The notes under the pieces were generated by a model. That model was not told where the DNA came from, did not search any database, and saw only the letters and a program-made list of their open reading frames with translations. The position numbers and the translations under genes were made by a program. From Salinicola rhizosphaerae (GTDB lineage: Bacteria; Pseudomonadota; Gammaproteobacteria; Pseudomonadales; Halomonadaceae), in assembly GCF_014652715.1 (NCBI RefSeq), contig NZ_BMZI01000002.1, forward strand, positions 73,250 to 137,249: a stretch of DNA of 64,000 bases, written 5' to 3'. Shown here one piece after another: positions 20,899-30,932 of the stretch (the first letter of the stretch is position 1; each line of letters opens with the position of its first letter).

Positions 20899-21830
20899 CA
20901 TGGTGAGGGACTCGTCTCCGAGACGCTTTGCCGAGCGCCCAGCATGGCGGCACCGCGAACGCCGCTGGCATCGCCGAAGCGGGAGCGAACGATGTGCGGC
21001 ACCGCAACGCCCGGAAAGAGATGGGAAGAGAGCGCGGCAGGTAGCGCTGCCAGAACTTCGTCGACGCGAGACAGGCCGCCGCCCATCACGATGGTCTGCG
21101 GCGAGAGCAGCTTGACGACGTTGGCCAGGGCGCCGCCAAGCAGATCCAGATGGCAACGGTGCGCGCGCTCGGCCGCATCCTCGCCGGCGATGAGCGCCGC
21201 GTGCCACTGCTCGGCGGTATCCGCTGCGCCGCCGAAGTGGTGGTGGAGCCTGACCAGTCCCGGCCCGGCGATCCAGCTCTCGAGACAGTCGCTCAATCCG
21301 CAGCCGCAGGCCAGAACGGGCAGGCCGTAACGCTCGCGCGCCGACGCGGGCAGCGGCAGATGCCCCCACTCCCCGGCGAAGCGTCCGGCACCCTCGAGCA
21401 GTCGCCCCTCGATGATCGCGCCGCCGCCAGCACCGGTGCCGAGAATGGCGCCGAACGCATGCCGGTCCCCCGCCGCCGCACCACCGGGTCCCGTTTCCGA
21501 GACGATGAAGCAGCGGCTGTCGTTATCGATAGCCAACGGTCGTTTGATACGCGCCTCGAGCGTCGCTGCTAGAGGAAAGTCTCTCAGCCCCGGCAGGTTG
21601 GCGGCGACAAGACAGCCGCGCTCGTTCAGAACGCCGGGAAAGCCGAGCCCCAGAGAGCCCCGCTCGCCACTGCGACGATCCGCTTCTTGCGTCATCCGGT
21701 CGAGCATCGCTAAAAAGCGCTCGCCGTCGTCGGTGGGTGTCGGTTCGCGCCAGCGATCAAGACACTGCCAGCGAGCATCGAAAAGCGCGATTTCGGTCTT
21801 GGTGCCACCAATATCGACCCCGTAGTGCAT
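20898..21830 (-). CDS. nagK: ROK-family sugar kinase, N-acetylglucosamine kinase-like
   Basis: A 310-residue ROK kinase with the phosphate-binding MHYGVDIGGTKTE at the N-terminus, GLGFPG, the catalytic-region ILGTGAGGGAI and FAGEWGHLPL, and the zinc motif CGCGLSDCLES. It reads very like E. coli NagK (start MYYGFDIGGTKI, and LSNFP versus LSRVD regions). NagK phosphorylates GlcNAc from cell-wall recycling to GlcNAc-6-phosphate. Glucokinase or fructokinase activity cannot be ruled out. The ATG at 21830 follows GGGAGAACGAG; the frame is open 13 codons further. It is convergent with ybiO. Confidence 0.82.
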   Translation of the reverse strand: MHYGVDIGGTKTEIALFDARWQCLDRWREPTPTDDGERFLAMLDRMTQEADRRSGERGSLGLGFPGVLNERGCLVAANLPGLRDFPLAATLEARIKRPLAIDNDSRCFIVSETGPGGAAAGDRHAFGAILGTGAGGGAIIEGRLLEGAGRFAGEWGHLPLPASARERYGLPVLACGCGLSDCLESWIAGPGLVRLHHHFGGAADTAEQWHAALIAGEDAAERAHRCHLDLLGGALANVVKLLSPQTIVMGGGLSRVDEVLAALPAALSSHLFPGVAVPHIVRSRFGDASGVRGAAMLGARQSVSETSPSP

Positions 21831-21909
21831 CTCGTTCTCCCGCGGATTTGCCGCTGCGTCAGTCTGCATCCGTCGCGGCGCTCGAGGCGATCAGCCATCG
21901 CCGTGGTAT

Positions 21910-21933
21910 AAAAAAGGGCGCCCGCAGGCGCCC
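21910..21933 (-). terminator. Terminator of the hemCDXY operon
   Basis: GGGCGCC / GGCGCCC arms around a 4-base loop are followed on the minus strand by six T (bases 21910-21915), 32 bases after the hemY stop. Confidence 0.9.
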
Positions 21934-21965
21934 AGGAGAGCAATCGATCGTGACAGCGACGTCGT

Positions 21966-23189
21966 TCAGCGCGTCATGTCGCTGGGCTGCGGCAGCGCAG
22001 GCAGCGATTTGTCGAGCAGCGTGACGCTCTGACGATAATAGAGCTGACTCTTGCTGTGATCGCCGAGGTTGGCGTAGAGCCGCGCCAGCTCGGCACAGAC
22101 CACGCCGCTCGGGCGCTGGCGCTGGCTCGCTTCGAAGTACTCCTGCGCCTTGCCCCAGTAGGCGTTGCGCAGCGAGAGGCGACCCAGGGTGAGCAGCAGA
22201 TCGGGGTCGTTGGGGCGTTCCTGCAGCCACTTCTCGGCGTAGACCAGCTGGCGCGCCGCATCGACGTTGAGCAGGCCGTAGCGCAGCACCAGCCGCGTGT
22301 CCCAGTGCTCCTTGAGGGCGTTGCGCAGCAGGCGCTCGGCATCGCCCTCCTCGCCGCCCTTGATCAGAGCATCGGCGTAGAGCAGAACCAGTTCGACATC
22401 GCTGCGCAGCGCGTCCGGCATGTCCGCCCACAGCGAGCGCACGCGAACCAGATTGCCATCCTGCTGGGCTGCCTGAATCAGCAGCTGACGATAGGCACGC
22501 AGCTCGAGCTCGCGACGCTCGTCTTCGGTGATCAAGCGGTGCTTGTCGAGACGCGGTAGCAGCCGGCGAATGCCATCCCAGTCATTAACGCTGAGATAGG
22601 CCTGCTTGAGCAGCTTCAGCACCTGCGGATGCTCGGGTAGCTGCTGCTCGAGTCGGGTCAACGTCGCCAGCGCCTCCTCGAACTGCTGACGATCCAGCAT
22701 CAGCTGTGCCTGCACCAGGCCGACCGCGGTATCGGCGCCCTGCGTGCTGTGATGCGCCTGCTTGAGCAGCACGTCCGCCTGCTCGTAGCGGCCCTGGTAG
22801 TGGGCAGCCAGCGCTGCCGAAAGGTAGTTGACCAGCGGCGTTCCCGAGTCGTCGGCGGCCTTGGTCAGGGCTTTCTCGGCACGCTTCCAGCGCCCTTCGG
22901 CCAGCGCGACCAGGCCGCGCACGGTGCGCTTCATCGCCGTGCGGTGACGCGTCCGGCTGTTCCACACCTTGAGCCGATTGACCGGGCGCCGCAGGCGCAT
23001 GAGCGCACGCAGCAGAAAGTGCAGGATCAGGAAGGCGGCCAGCAGCAGGACACAGCCGAACCAGAAAGAGGTCTGAATCGAGGTGTCGCCGACGCGCACG
23101 AACCAGTAGCCGGGCAGCGACTGCATCAACTGCCCGAATAGCGCGCCGACCGCCAGACCGAAGACGATCAGCAGGATCAGCTTCCTCAT
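21966..23189 (-). CDS. hemY: HemY membrane protein of the haem operon
   Basis: HemY of the gammaproteobacterial hemCDXY operon is an inner-membrane TPR protein; its exact role in haem synthesis is unclear. It is not the Bacillus protoporphyrinogen oxidase of the same name. The 407 residues have two membrane segments (about 3-22 and 42-62), the HemY_N region (RLRRPVNRLKVWNSRTRHRTAMKRTVRGLVALAEG), then TPR repeats to the end (WLQERPNDPDLLLTLGRLSLRN). Its ATG overlaps the hemX stop by four bases. It is the last gene of the operon and is followed by a terminator. Confidence 0.93.
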   Translation of the reverse strand: MRKLILLIVFGLAVGALFGQLMQSLPGYWFVRVGDTSIQTSFWFGCVLLLAAFLILHFLLRALMRLRRPVNRLKVWNSRTRHRTAMKRTVRGLVALAEGRWKRAEKALTKAADDSGTPLVNYLSAALAAHYQGRYEQADVLLKQAHHSTQGADTAVGLVQAQLMLDRQQFEEALATLTRLEQQLPEHPQVLKLLKQAYLSVNDWDGIRRLLPRLDKHRLITEDERRELELRAYRQLLIQAAQQDGNLVRVRSLWADMPDALRSDVELVLLYADALIKGGEEGDAERLLRNALKEHWDTRLVLRYGLLNVDAARQLVYAEKWLQERPNDPDLLLTLGRLSLRNAYWGKAQEYFEASQRQRPSGVVCAELARLYANLGDHSKSQLYYRQSVTLLDKSLPALPQPSDMTR

Positions 23190-24796
23190 GCGCCCTCTCC
23201 CTGTGCCGAACCGCCTTGCGAGCCCTGGCCGCGATTTCCATCGCCGCTGCCGCCGAAGCGCTGCTCGATGAAGCGCTTCAGCACCTGGGACGATTCACTG
23301 ATATCCGGCAACTCCGGGCGAATGCTCTGGTCTCGCAGACTCTGGAGCTTGTCGAGTGCGTTCTTGACGCCGTCGCTATCAGGCGCGTAGTAGCCCTGGA
23401 TCAGCTCGCGCGCCTTGTCGAGACTCGCCTGATAGAGCTTGGGCTCCGCCTTGAGCACCGCCAGCTGGGCCTGCTCGAGCAGCAGCCGCACGTTCTGGCG
23501 CAGATAGGACTCCTGCTCCGGCGTGATCAGCGCTTCCAGCGGCTGGTCGTGACGGCGCACGGTGACCAGATCCTTCAGCTCGCTACCCAGCGTCGCCAGC
23601 TGCTCGCGCCAGCCACCGGTCGGTTTGGCATCGCCCTTGCCGGCGGCGATCTGCTCGATGTCCTGTTTCAGCGGCAGCTTGGCGAGCTGCTCCTGCTGGG
23701 CCATCAGCGCCAGGTAGATGCCGGTGCGGTCGACCTCGGGCACCGAATCGAGCGCGGCCAGTTCGGACTGAATCGCACGGCGCACGGGCACCAGCGCCGG
23801 GTTATCCGCCTCGCGCAGGCGATCGTCGGCGGCGTTCAACAGCGCTTTCGCGCCCTTGACGTCACGCTCGAGCTGCAACCGCTGATTCGCCAGTCTCAAC
23901 AGATACTCGGCCTCGGCGTGCAGCCATTCACGTGGGTCGGCCTGCTGCTGCTGAGCCAACTCCTTCAGCACCTTGTCGAGCGTCTTGTCGAGGTTCTGAC
24001 GGTACTGGTCGAACTCGCCGCGCATCATCTTCAGCGACTGCTGACGATCCTGATCGAGATCCCCGACGCGGGATTCGAGATCGTTGAGCGAAGCGCGATT
24101 GGCGTTGACCTGATCCAGCTGAGCCTGCTGGCGCTGCAGCTTCTGCCAGCCCCAGTAACCGCCGATGGCACAGAGAATTGCCAGAACGATGACCAGCAGT
24201 AGCGCGAGCAGCCCCAGCTTGCCGCCTTTGCCGGATGAGCCACCTCTCCCGGACGAGCCACTTGACCCGCCTGAGCCACCGCTGCCAGCAGCGCCGCCAC
24301 CGCCCGGCGAGGAGGTGCCGGCGCCCTTATCGCTGCGAGAAGATCCTGCCGTGCTGCTCGAGGCGTTTGCAGTGACCGTCGTAGCAGCCGCACTGGGCTT
24401 GCCGTCACGGCTTCCGGACTTCTTCTCGTTGCCGCTTCGAGATGCCCCGCTCGTTCCACCTGATGCCTTCACGCCGGCTGTTTCCTTCTTGCCGGCGCCG
24501 GCGTTGCCGCGCTGATCGGCGCTCGGCGTTTTCGCGCCTGCGTCTCCCGAGTCCGAAGTCACGGGCTTGGCAGAGTTTGATTTGGCATCAGGCTCGCTGC
24601 TGCCGGCAGGTTGAGTCACGTCGGGCTTGATCGGATCGGTGTTGCCGGGAGTGGGCGACTTCTGGCTATCGCCCTCGCTCGACTTCGCGCTCGATGCCGC
24701 CGGCGATGATGTCGCCCGCGAGCTGTCGTCACCGGCCCCTGACGTGCCGGCGTCGGCAGCCGACTGCGGTTGTTGATCTTTGCGTTGCTTGCTCAT
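23186..24796 (-). CDS. hemX: HemX family membrane protein (uroporphyrinogen-III methylase-like annotation)
   Basis: The 536-residue protein has a long low-complexity Ser/Gly/Ala/Lys N-terminus (about 1-195). A single membrane helix follows (LGLLALLLVIVLAILCAIGGYW), then a coiled coil (LQRQQAQLDQVNANRASLNDLESRVGDLDQD) and the conserved HemX domain with EAEYLLRLANQRLQLERDV. HemX is often labelled uroporphyrinogen-III C-methyltransferase, but it lacks the SAM-methylase motifs and its role is unknown. The cytoplasmic tail is unusually long and could be read as a disordered linker. Start and stop codons overlap those of hemD and hemY by four bases. Confidence 0.9.
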   Translation of the reverse strand: MSKQRKDQQPQSAADAGTSGAGDDSSRATSSPAASSAKSSEGDSQKSPTPGNTDPIKPDVTQPAGSSEPDAKSNSAKPVTSDSGDAGAKTPSADQRGNAGAGKKETAGVKASGGTSGASRSGNEKKSGSRDGKPSAAATTVTANASSSTAGSSRSDKGAGTSSPGGGGAAGSGGSGGSSGSSGRGGSSGKGGKLGLLALLLVIVLAILCAIGGYWGWQKLQRQQAQLDQVNANRASLNDLESRVGDLDQDRQQSLKMMRGEFDQYRQNLDKTLDKVLKELAQQQQADPREWLHAEAEYLLRLANQRLQLERDVKGAKALLNAADDRLREADNPALVPVRRAIQSELAALDSVPEVDRTGIYLALMAQQEQLAKLPLKQDIEQIAAGKGDAKPTGGWREQLATLGSELKDLVTVRRHDQPLEALITPEQESYLRQNVRLLLEQAQLAVLKAEPKLYQASLDKARELIQGYYAPDSDGVKNALDKLQSLRDQSIRPELPDISESSQVLKRFIEQRFGGSGDGNRGQGSQGGSAQGEGA

Positions 24797-25593
24797 CTAC
24801 GCTTGCCCTTGTCGTGATCGCCCTGATCGAAAGTGGCGCTCCGCGCCTCGAGAGCCGCATCGACCGCCGCGCTAAGTGCCGTCGGCGACGCGCCCGATGC
24901 CACATGAATCGAGCCAAATCCCAGAGACTCCGCCAGTGTAGCCAACCGCCGGCTCGAGACGATTAGCGGTTGGTGCAACGCTGACGACCCGCATACTGTG
25001 ATCAAATGTTGCAATATTTCGCCGCTACTCACCACCAGTGCCGCATAGTTGCCGGCGGTGAGCCTGGCGCTTGCCGCCTCGGCGAGCGGCAAAAAACGGC
25101 GCCGATAGAGCGGCAACGAAACGACCTCGGCCCCGCGAGCCGTGAGCGTCTCGCCGAGAACTTCGCGCCCCGTCTCGCCCCGCGCCAGCAGCAGCCGTTT
25201 GCCGGCGACCGCGCGCAGCGATGCCACCTGCAGAAGCCCCTCGCTGTGTTCGCCGGCGCCTTTCCCGGGAAGCACCGCCGGTACGCCCAATTCCTCATGC
25301 AGCGCCTGTGCGGTCGCCTCGCCGACCGCATAGAAGCGCATGCCGCGAGGTAGCTGCGGCCAGTATGACGCAATGGCCTCGGCAAGACACGTCGCTGCCT
25401 GCGGACTGATGACGATAATGCCTTGAAAAAGATCGAGATCGAGCAGGGCGGTTCGCGCGGCCGGAGAGAGTGCCAATGGCTCGAGATCCACGAGATCGAG
25501 CCGCTCGACCGCGTGGCCAGCGGCGGCAACGACCGCGGCCAGCACCTCGCCTCTCGGTCCGGGGCGGGTCAGCAGTACCGGGGTGGCCTTCAC
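24793..25593 (-). CDS. hemD: Uroporphyrinogen-III synthase
   Basis: HemD cyclises hydroxymethylbilane to uroporphyrinogen III with inversion of ring D. The 266 residues form two Rossmann-like lobes ([35 protein letters not shown] ... [13 protein letters not shown] ... [15 protein letters not shown]). Conservation is weak across the family, but the position between hemC and hemX is decisive. The start is GTG at 25593, overlapping the hemC TGA as GTGA, so translation is coupled. Confidence 0.93.
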   Translation of the reverse strand: MKATPVLLTRPGPRGEVLAAVVAAAGHAVERLDLVDLEPLALSPAARTALLDLDLFQGIIVISPQAATCLAEAIASYWPQLPRGMRFYAVGEATAQALHEELGVPAVLPGKGAGEHSEGLLQVASLRAVAGKRLLLARGETGREVLGETLTARGAEVVSLPLYRRRFLPLAEAASARLTAGNYAALVVSSGEILQHLITVCGSSALHQPLIVSSRRLATLAESLGFGSIHVASGASPTALSAAVDAALEARSATFDQGDHDKGKRR

Positions 25594-26531
25594 GCCTCGC
25601 CGTAGACCTCGGCCAGAATTTCGCCGGCCCCCTGATCCAGCAGCGACTCCGCCACCCGGATACCGAGCGCTTCCGGCTCCATCGCCGAGCCGCGACTCTC
25701 CGCTCTCAGCACGCGTGAGCCGTCAGGGTGGCCGACCAGACCACGCAGCCAGAGCGTGTCGCCACCGTTCTCGAGCACGGCATAGCCGCCGATCGGCACC
25801 TGACAGCCACCATCGAGGCGAGTGTTCATCGCCCGTTCTGCGCGCACGCGAGTCGCCGAGGCCGCGTGGTCGAGCGGCGCCAACAACGCCACCAGCTCGG
25901 CGTCGTCATGACGACATTCGATGCCCAGCGCGCCTTGCCCGCAAGCCGGCAGGCTCTCTTCCGGCGTCAGCTCGACAGTGATGCGATCGGCCAGCTTCAG
26001 CCGCTGCAGACCGGTCGTGGCCAGAATGATCGCCTCGAAGTCGCCCGCGTCGAGCTTGCCCAGGCGGGTCTGGACATTGCCGCGCAGCGACAGCACTTCC
26101 AGATCCGGCCGCCGCGCGCTCACCTGCAGCCCTCGTCGCAGGCTCGAGGTGCCGACGCGCGCCCCCTGCGGGAGCTCGTCGAAACTCGAATAGGTGTTGG
26201 AGACGAAGGCGTCAGTCGGCGCCCCGCTTTCCAGAATGACCGACAGCCCCAACCCTTCCGGAAACTGCATCGGCACATCCTTCATCGAATGCACGGCGAG
26301 ATCAGCGCGCCCGTCGAGCATCGCTTCCTCTAGCTCCTTGACGAACAGCGCCTTGCCGCCGATCTTCGCCAGCGGCGTATCGAGAATCTTGTCGCCGCGG
26401 GTGGACAGCGGTACCAGCTCGACCTGCAGATGCGGATGATGGCGCTCGAGCAGCGCCTTGACGTGTTCTGCCTGCCACAGCGCCAGCGCGCTCTTGCGGG
26501 TTGCGATTCTCAATCTGTTAGCGTCGAGCAC
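25590..26531 (-). CDS. hemC: Porphobilinogen deaminase (hydroxymethylbilane synthase)
   Basis: HemC joins four porphobilinogens into hydroxymethylbilane. The 313 residues match the family length. Visible motifs are [42 protein letters not shown] and [16 protein letters not shown], whose Cys (about residue 243) carries the dipyrromethane cofactor. The start is taken as GTG at 26531: GGAG lies six bases before it and the family begins here, while the open frame runs 45 codons further upstream without homology. It is the first gene of hemCDXY and is divergent from argH. A 12-bp palindrome GGTTCGCGAACC at 26607-26618 lies in the shared promoter region. Confidence 0.95.
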   Translation of the reverse strand: MLDANRLRIATRKSALALWQAEHVKALLERHHPHLQVELVPLSTRGDKILDTPLAKIGGKALFVKELEEAMLDGRADLAVHSMKDVPMQFPEGLGLSVILESGAPTDAFVSNTYSSFDELPQGARVGTSSLRRGLQVSARRPDLEVLSLRGNVQTRLGKLDAGDFEAIILATTGLQRLKLADRITVELTPEESLPACGQGALGIECRHDDAELVALLAPLDHAASATRVRAERAMNTRLDGGCQVPIGGYAVLENGGDTLWLRGLVGHPDGSRVLRAESRGSAMEPEALGIRVAESLLDQGAGEILAEVYGEA

Positions 26532-26705
26532 GCCGATCTCCGGGTCGAGGGCGGCGCGTGCGGCGGTGTTCTCGATCGCTGCACGCCCAGCCGAATGAAT
26601 GTTCGCGGTTCGCGAACCTTGCCAAGCATGATAAAGCAGTCGCCGAGCGAGGAAAAACCGCTCCACCGCCGCCGCCAGAGAGCGTCTCTATCCCCTGGCG
26701 GACTC

Positions 26706-26714
26706 TGATACACT
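26706..26714 (+). promoter_or_regulatory. Candidate extended -10 promoter of argH
   Basis: TGATACACT (TG-N-TACACT) lies 53 bases before the argH ATG with no good -35 hexamer. Weak support only. Confidence 0.3.
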
Positions 26715-26766
26715 CGACGCATCGTTTGACAACCCCTTCGCAACCCTTGGCAGAGTTCGATTTTCG

Positions 26767-28191
26767 ATGACGCAGGCTACCAATCAATCCTGGGGCGGAC
26801 GCTTCAGCGAACCCACCGACGCATTCGTCGCCGCATTCACCGCTTCGATTGACTTCGACAAGCGTCTCTATCATCACGACATTCGCGGCTCGATCGCCCA
26901 CGCGACGATGCTGGCACGCGTCGGCGTGCTGACCGAGGAGGAGCGTGATCGCATCATCGAGGGCCTGACCGAGATCGAGGCCGAGATCGAACGCGGTGAG
27001 GTCGAGTGGTCGGTCGCGCTGGAAGACATCCACATGAACGTGGAAGCGCGCCTGACCGACAAGATCGGCATCACCGGCAAGAAGCTTCACACCGGGCGTT
27101 CGCGCAACGATCAGATCGCCACAGATATCCGCCTTTACCTGCGTGACGAGATCGACGCGGTCGCCGCCGAACTCGCCCGACTGAGAAGCGGCCTCATCGA
27201 GCTCGCCGATCGCGAAGCCGATACCATCATGCCCGGCTTCACGCATCTGCAGACGGCGCAGCCGGTCACCTTCGGCCATCACCTGCTAGCCTGGCAGGAG
27301 ATGCTCGCGCGCGACCACGAACGCCTCTACGACTGTCGCAAACGCGTCAACGTGCTGCCGCTCGGCGCCGCGGCGCTGGCCGGCACCACCTATCCGATCG
27401 ACCGCCACGTCACCGCCGAGATGCTCGGCTTCTCGCGTCCGGCCGAAAACTCGCTGGATGCCGTCAGCGATCGCGACTTCGCGATCGAATTCACGGCGTT
27501 TGCCAGCATTCTCCTAATGCACCTCTCGCGCATGAGCGAAGAGATGGTGCTGTGGGCCAGCGCCCAGTTCGACTTCGTCGATCTGCCGGATCGCTTCTGC
27601 ACCGGCTCCTCGATCATGCCGCAGAAGAAGAATCCGGACGTGCCGGAACTGGTACGCGGCAAGACCGGCCGTGTCTATGGTCATTTGATGAGCCTGCTGA
27701 CGCTGATGAAATCCCAGCCGCTGGCCTATAACAAGGACAACCAGGAGGACAAGGAGCCGCTGTTCGATACGCTCGATACGGTCAAGGGCTGCCTGCGCGC
27801 CTTCGCCGACATGGCACCGGCGCTGGTGGCCAAGCCGGACAGCATGCTCGAAGCGGCGCGCCGGGGCTTCTCCACCGCCACCGACCTGGCCGACTACCTG
27901 GTCAGGGCCGGTGTCGCCTTCCGCGATGCGCATGAAGTCGTCGGCAAGGCTGTTGCCTACGGTATCGAGCAGAAGAAGGATCTCTCCGAGATGTCGCTCG
28001 ACGAGCTCAAGCGCTTCTCCACTGTCATCGATGCGGACGTCTTCGACGTCCTGACGCTGGAGGGCTCCGTTGCCGCCCGCAATCACATCGGCGGCACCGC
28101 GCCGGATCAGGTTCGCGCCGCGGCACAACGCGCTCGCGAAGCGCTCGCAGCGCTGAATGGAGACAATCGTTCGGGAGGCGACCATGTCTGA
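26767..28191 (+). CDS. argH: Argininosuccinate lyase
   Basis: ArgH splits argininosuccinate into arginine and fumarate, the last step of arginine synthesis. The 474-residue protein has the fumarase/aspartase superfamily signature [12 protein letters not shown] at residues 280-291 with the catalytic Ser loop. HTGRSRNDQ is near 108-116 and TH at 159-160 (FTHLQTAQP). The start is ATG at 26767 ([15 protein letters not shown]). It begins the argH-lptM-lysA-dapF run. The last eight bases overlap lptM. Confidence 0.97.
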   Translation: MTQATNQSWGGRFSEPTDAFVAAFTASIDFDKRLYHHDIRGSIAHATMLARVGVLTEEERDRIIEGLTEIEAEIERGEVEWSVALEDIHMNVEARLTDKIGITGKKLHTGRSRNDQIATDIRLYLRDEIDAVAAELARLRSGLIELADREADTIMPGFTHLQTAQPVTFGHHLLAWQEMLARDHERLYDCRKRVNVLPLGAAALAGTTYPIDRHVTAEMLGFSRPAENSLDAVSDRDFAIEFTAFASILLMHLSRMSEEMVLWASAQFDFVDLPDRFCTGSSIMPQKKNPDVPELVRGKTGRVYGHLMSLLTLMKSQPLAYNKDNQEDKEPLFDTLDTVKGCLRAFADMAPALVAKPDSMLEAARRGFSTATDLADYLVRAGVAFRDAHEVVGKAVAYGIEQKKDLSEMSLDELKRFSTVIDADVFDVLTLEGSVAARNHIGGTAPDQVRAAAQRAREALAALNGDNRSGGDHV

Positions 28192-28465
28192 GAACTTTCG
28201 CACGCCGGCCATTCGGCTTGCCGCAGGGCTTTCGCTCTGCGCGCTAATGGCACTGTCGCTCGGCGGCTGCGGCCAGAAGGGACCGCTCTACGAACCGGGC
28301 GATAGCCAGTCGGCCAAGGCTTACGACCCTCAAGGCGCCTACGAGGAACGCGGCACCACGGGACAGGATGACTCGTCGGACTCGGCGACATCTTCCGATG
28401 CCGGCGCGCCGCAGTCGACACCGATGCCCGCTGCCGAGCAGCCGAACGCCGAGGAGCTACCGTGA
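28184..28465 (+). CDS. lptM: LPS translocon maturation lipoprotein LptM
   Basis: LptM (formerly YifL/LppL) is a short lipoprotein that assists maturation of the LptDE LPS translocon. The 93-residue precursor has a signal peptide ending in lipobox LGGC and the hallmark CGQKGPLY right after the lipidated Cys. The rest is a disordered Ser/Asp/Pro-rich tail. The ATG at 28184 follows GGGAGGCGACC and overlaps the end of argH by eight bases. The tail is longer than that of E. coli LptM. Confidence 0.9.
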   Translation: MSENFRTPAIRLAAGLSLCALMALSLGGCGQKGPLYEPGDSQSAKAYDPQGAYEERGTTGQDDSSDSATSSDAGAPQSTPMPAAEQPNAEELP

Positions 28466-29742
28466 CGTTCGACGCCTTTCCCGAACGCGACGGCGTGCTC
28501 CACGCCGAAGCCATTCCGCTCGACCGCCTGGCGCGTGAGTACGGTACGCCTTGCTACGTCTACTCCCGGGCCGCGTTGACGCGCCACTTTCTCGCCTACC
28601 GCGATGCGCTCGGCGAGATGCCGCATCTGATCTGCTACGCGCTGAAGGCCAACTCCAATCTGGCCGTGCTCGACGTGCTGGCACGACTCGGCGCCGGTTT
28701 CGACATCGTCTCCGTCGGTGAGCTGGAGCGGGTGATCGCCGCTGGCGGCGACCCCGCCAAGATCGTCTTCTCCGGCGTTGCCAAGCAGGCCGACGAGATG
28801 GCACGCGCACTCGAGGTCGGCATCAAGTGCTTCAACGTCGAGTCACGCCCGGAGCTCGAACGCCTTGACCGGGTCGCCGCCGAGCGAGGCCAGGTCGCCA
28901 ACGTCTCCATCCGCGTCAATCCGGATGTCGATGCCAAAACACATCCGTACATCTCCACCGGACTCAAGGCCAACAAGTTCGGCGTCGCCGCCGACGAGGT
29001 GTTCGAACTTTACGCCTGGGCCGCCGAACGTCCCAACCTCAAGGTCGTGGGGCTGGACTGCCACATCGGCTCCCAGTTGACCGAGCTGTCGCCCTACCTC
29101 GATGCCCTCGACCGCCTGCTGGCGCTGATCGACCGGCTTGCCGATCACGGCATCGCCATCGAGCATCTCGATCTCGGCGGCGGCCTGGGCGTCACCTACG
29201 CCGACGAGAAGCCACCGGCCGCCGGCGATTTCGTTAGTGCGGTGCGTGAGCGCCTGGCCGGGCGTGAGCTGACCCTGCTGCTGGAACCGGGACGCTCGAT
29301 CGCCGCCAATGCCGGCCTGCTGCTGACGCGGATCGAGTACCTCAAACCGGGCGAGACCAAGAATTTCGCCATCGTCGATGCCGGCATGAACGATCTGATT
29401 CGCCCCTCGCTCTACCAGGCGTGGCAGCGGATCGAGCGCGTCGACACCCGCGAACTGCGACAGAGCGCCCTCTACGATGTGGTCGGTCCAATCTGCGAAA
29501 GCGGCGATTTCCTCGGGCAGGCGCGCGAGCTGGCGGTAGCGGAAGGCGATCTTCTGGCGGTGCGATCCGCCGGCGCCTACGGTTTCGCCATGGCCTCGAA
29601 CTACAATAGCCGCGGTCGGCCGCCTGAAGTGCTGGTCGACGGCGATGTCAGCCATCTGGTGCGCCAGCGCGAATCGGTCGCCTCGCTGTGGGCACTCGAA
29701 TCGCGTCTACCGACAGCGTCGAGCCAGACGGAGCACGGCTGA
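28462..29742 (+). CDS. lysA: Diaminopimelate decarboxylase
   Basis: LysA is a PLP enzyme that decarboxylates meso-diaminopimelate to lysine. The 426 residues form an alanine-racemase-fold barrel with the PLP lysine at about residue 62 (CYALKANSN). Other motifs are the His-containing [12 protein letters not shown], the GGGLGV phosphate-binding loop, and GPICESGD with the active-site Cys contributed across the dimer. The start is GTG at 28462, overlapping the lptM TGA as GTGA. It is followed by dapF with a one-base overlap. Confidence 0.97.
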   Translation: MTFDAFPERDGVLHAEAIPLDRLAREYGTPCYVYSRAALTRHFLAYRDALGEMPHLICYALKANSNLAVLDVLARLGAGFDIVSVGELERVIAAGGDPAKIVFSGVAKQADEMARALEVGIKCFNVESRPELERLDRVAAERGQVANVSIRVNPDVDAKTHPYISTGLKANKFGVAADEVFELYAWAAERPNLKVVGLDCHIGSQLTELSPYLDALDRLLALIDRLADHGIAIEHLDLGGGLGVTYADEKPPAAGDFVSAVRERLAGRELTLLLEPGRSIAANAGLLLTRIEYLKPGETKNFAIVDAGMNDLIRPSLYQAWQRIERVDTRELRQSALYDVVGPICESGDFLGQARELAVAEGDLLAVRSAGAYGFAMASNYNSRGRPPEVLVDGDVSHLVRQRESVASLWALESRLPTASSQTEHG

Positions 29743-30575
29743 TGCTGCTGAACTTCACCAAGATGCACGGCCTCGGCAATGACTTCATGGTCGTCGACCT
29801 TATCAGCCAGCGCGCGCATCTGCGCGACGACCAGATCCGTCAGCTCGCCGATCGCCATTTCGGCATCGGTTTCGATCAGCTACTGCTGGTCGAACCGCCG
29901 CGTCAGCCTGACATGGACTTCCGCTACCGGATCTTCAACGCCGATGGCGGCGAGGTCGAGAACTGCGGCAACGGCGCGCGCTGCTTCGCGCGTTTCGTGA
30001 TCGATCAGCGCCTGACCCACAAGCGCGAGTTCAAGGTCGAGACGCTGGGCGGGCCGCTGACGCTCAAGGTCGATGAGGACGATCGGGTGCGCGTCGATAT
30101 GGGGGCGCCCCGTTTCGGCCCGGCGGCGATTCCATTCGTCGCCGACCGTGACCAGCCACTGCATCGCATCGATCTCGACGGCCAGGCGCTCGAGCTCTCC
30201 GTCGCCTCGATGGGCAATCCGCACGCCGTGCTGCAGGTCGACGATGTCGATATGGCGCCGGTCGAGACACTGGGGCCGCGGATTCAGCAGCACCCGAGTT
30301 TTCCGCGTCAGGCCAACGTCGGCTTCATGCAGATCGACTCGCCCCACGCCATTCGCCTGCGCGTGTTCGAACGCGGCAGCGGCGAGACGCTCGCCTGCGG
30401 CACCGGCGCTTGTGCGGCAGTTGCCTGCGGCATCCGCCGCGGGCTGCTGCAGAGCCCGGTGGAGGTCGAGCTGCGTGGCGGACGACTGACTCTGGAATGG
30501 CCGGGCGGCGAAACGCCAATGATCATGACCGGCCCGGCGGAGCGCGTCTTCGAAGGACGCATCGCGCTGAGCTGA
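29742..30575 (+). CDS. dapF: Diaminopimelate epimerase
   Basis: DapF interconverts LL- and meso-diaminopimelate using two cysteines. The 277-residue protein starts [15 protein letters not shown] and carries Cys75 in ENCGNGARC and Cys219 in LACGTGAC, the acid/base pair. The start ATG at 29742 overlaps the lysA TGA (TGATG), so a longer upstream frame is rejected. The gene before xerC and yigB matches the E. coli dapF-yigA-xerC-yigB order, apart from a mobile-element remnant just downstream. Confidence 0.97.
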   Translation: MLLNFTKMHGLGNDFMVVDLISQRAHLRDDQIRQLADRHFGIGFDQLLLVEPPRQPDMDFRYRIFNADGGEVENCGNGARCFARFVIDQRLTHKREFKVETLGGPLTLKVDEDDRVRVDMGAPRFGPAAIPFVADRDQPLHRIDLDGQALELSVASMGNPHAVLQVDDVDMAPVETLGPRIQQHPSFPRQANVGFMQIDSPHAIRLRVFERGSGETLACGTGACAAVACGIRRGLLQSPVEVELRGGRLTLEWPGGETPMIMTGPAERVFEGRIALS

Positions 30576-30650
30576 CAACCGGATCACCAGAGACTGAAAC
30601 TGAACTACCAGAGAAAGTCAGCCGGCGGCCAGCCGACCGACCACAATAAA

Positions 30651-30823
30651 GGAAACGCTGAATAAATCGACGAGAGAGATAACCGGGGCGGCGTTCCGCC
30701 GCAAGGCGCATGGAGCACAGAACACGAGACATAACATGAGGTTAGGCGAGTGTCGATCGGACTGGCGCCCCAGCACCACGCAACGCAGCGATTCGCTAGC
30801 GCAGACATTTATGCAGCGTTTCC
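30651..30823. mobile_element. 173-bp MITE-like element, probably IS5-family derived
   Basis: Terminal inverted repeats of 17 bases, GGAAACGCTGAATAAAT at 30651-30667 and ATTTATGCAGCGTTTCC at 30807-30823, match at 16 of 17 positions. Both ends are flanked by TAAA (30647-30650 and 30824-30827), a likely 4-bp target duplication. The end pattern GGAA-N5-GAATAA resembles IS5-group termini. The interior has no transposase reading frame. The remaining bases of the 30576-30932 gap show nothing else apart from a Shine-Dalgarno for the next gene. Confidence 0.72.
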
Positions 30824-30932
30824 TAAACGCGACGACTGACAAGTCGCGAAGCCAGGATCGACAGGAGTCCGCTCACGATCTCCCACGCGGCATCGTGAAC
30901 GGCCTCCCAGGGACAACCAGGAGAATCACATC

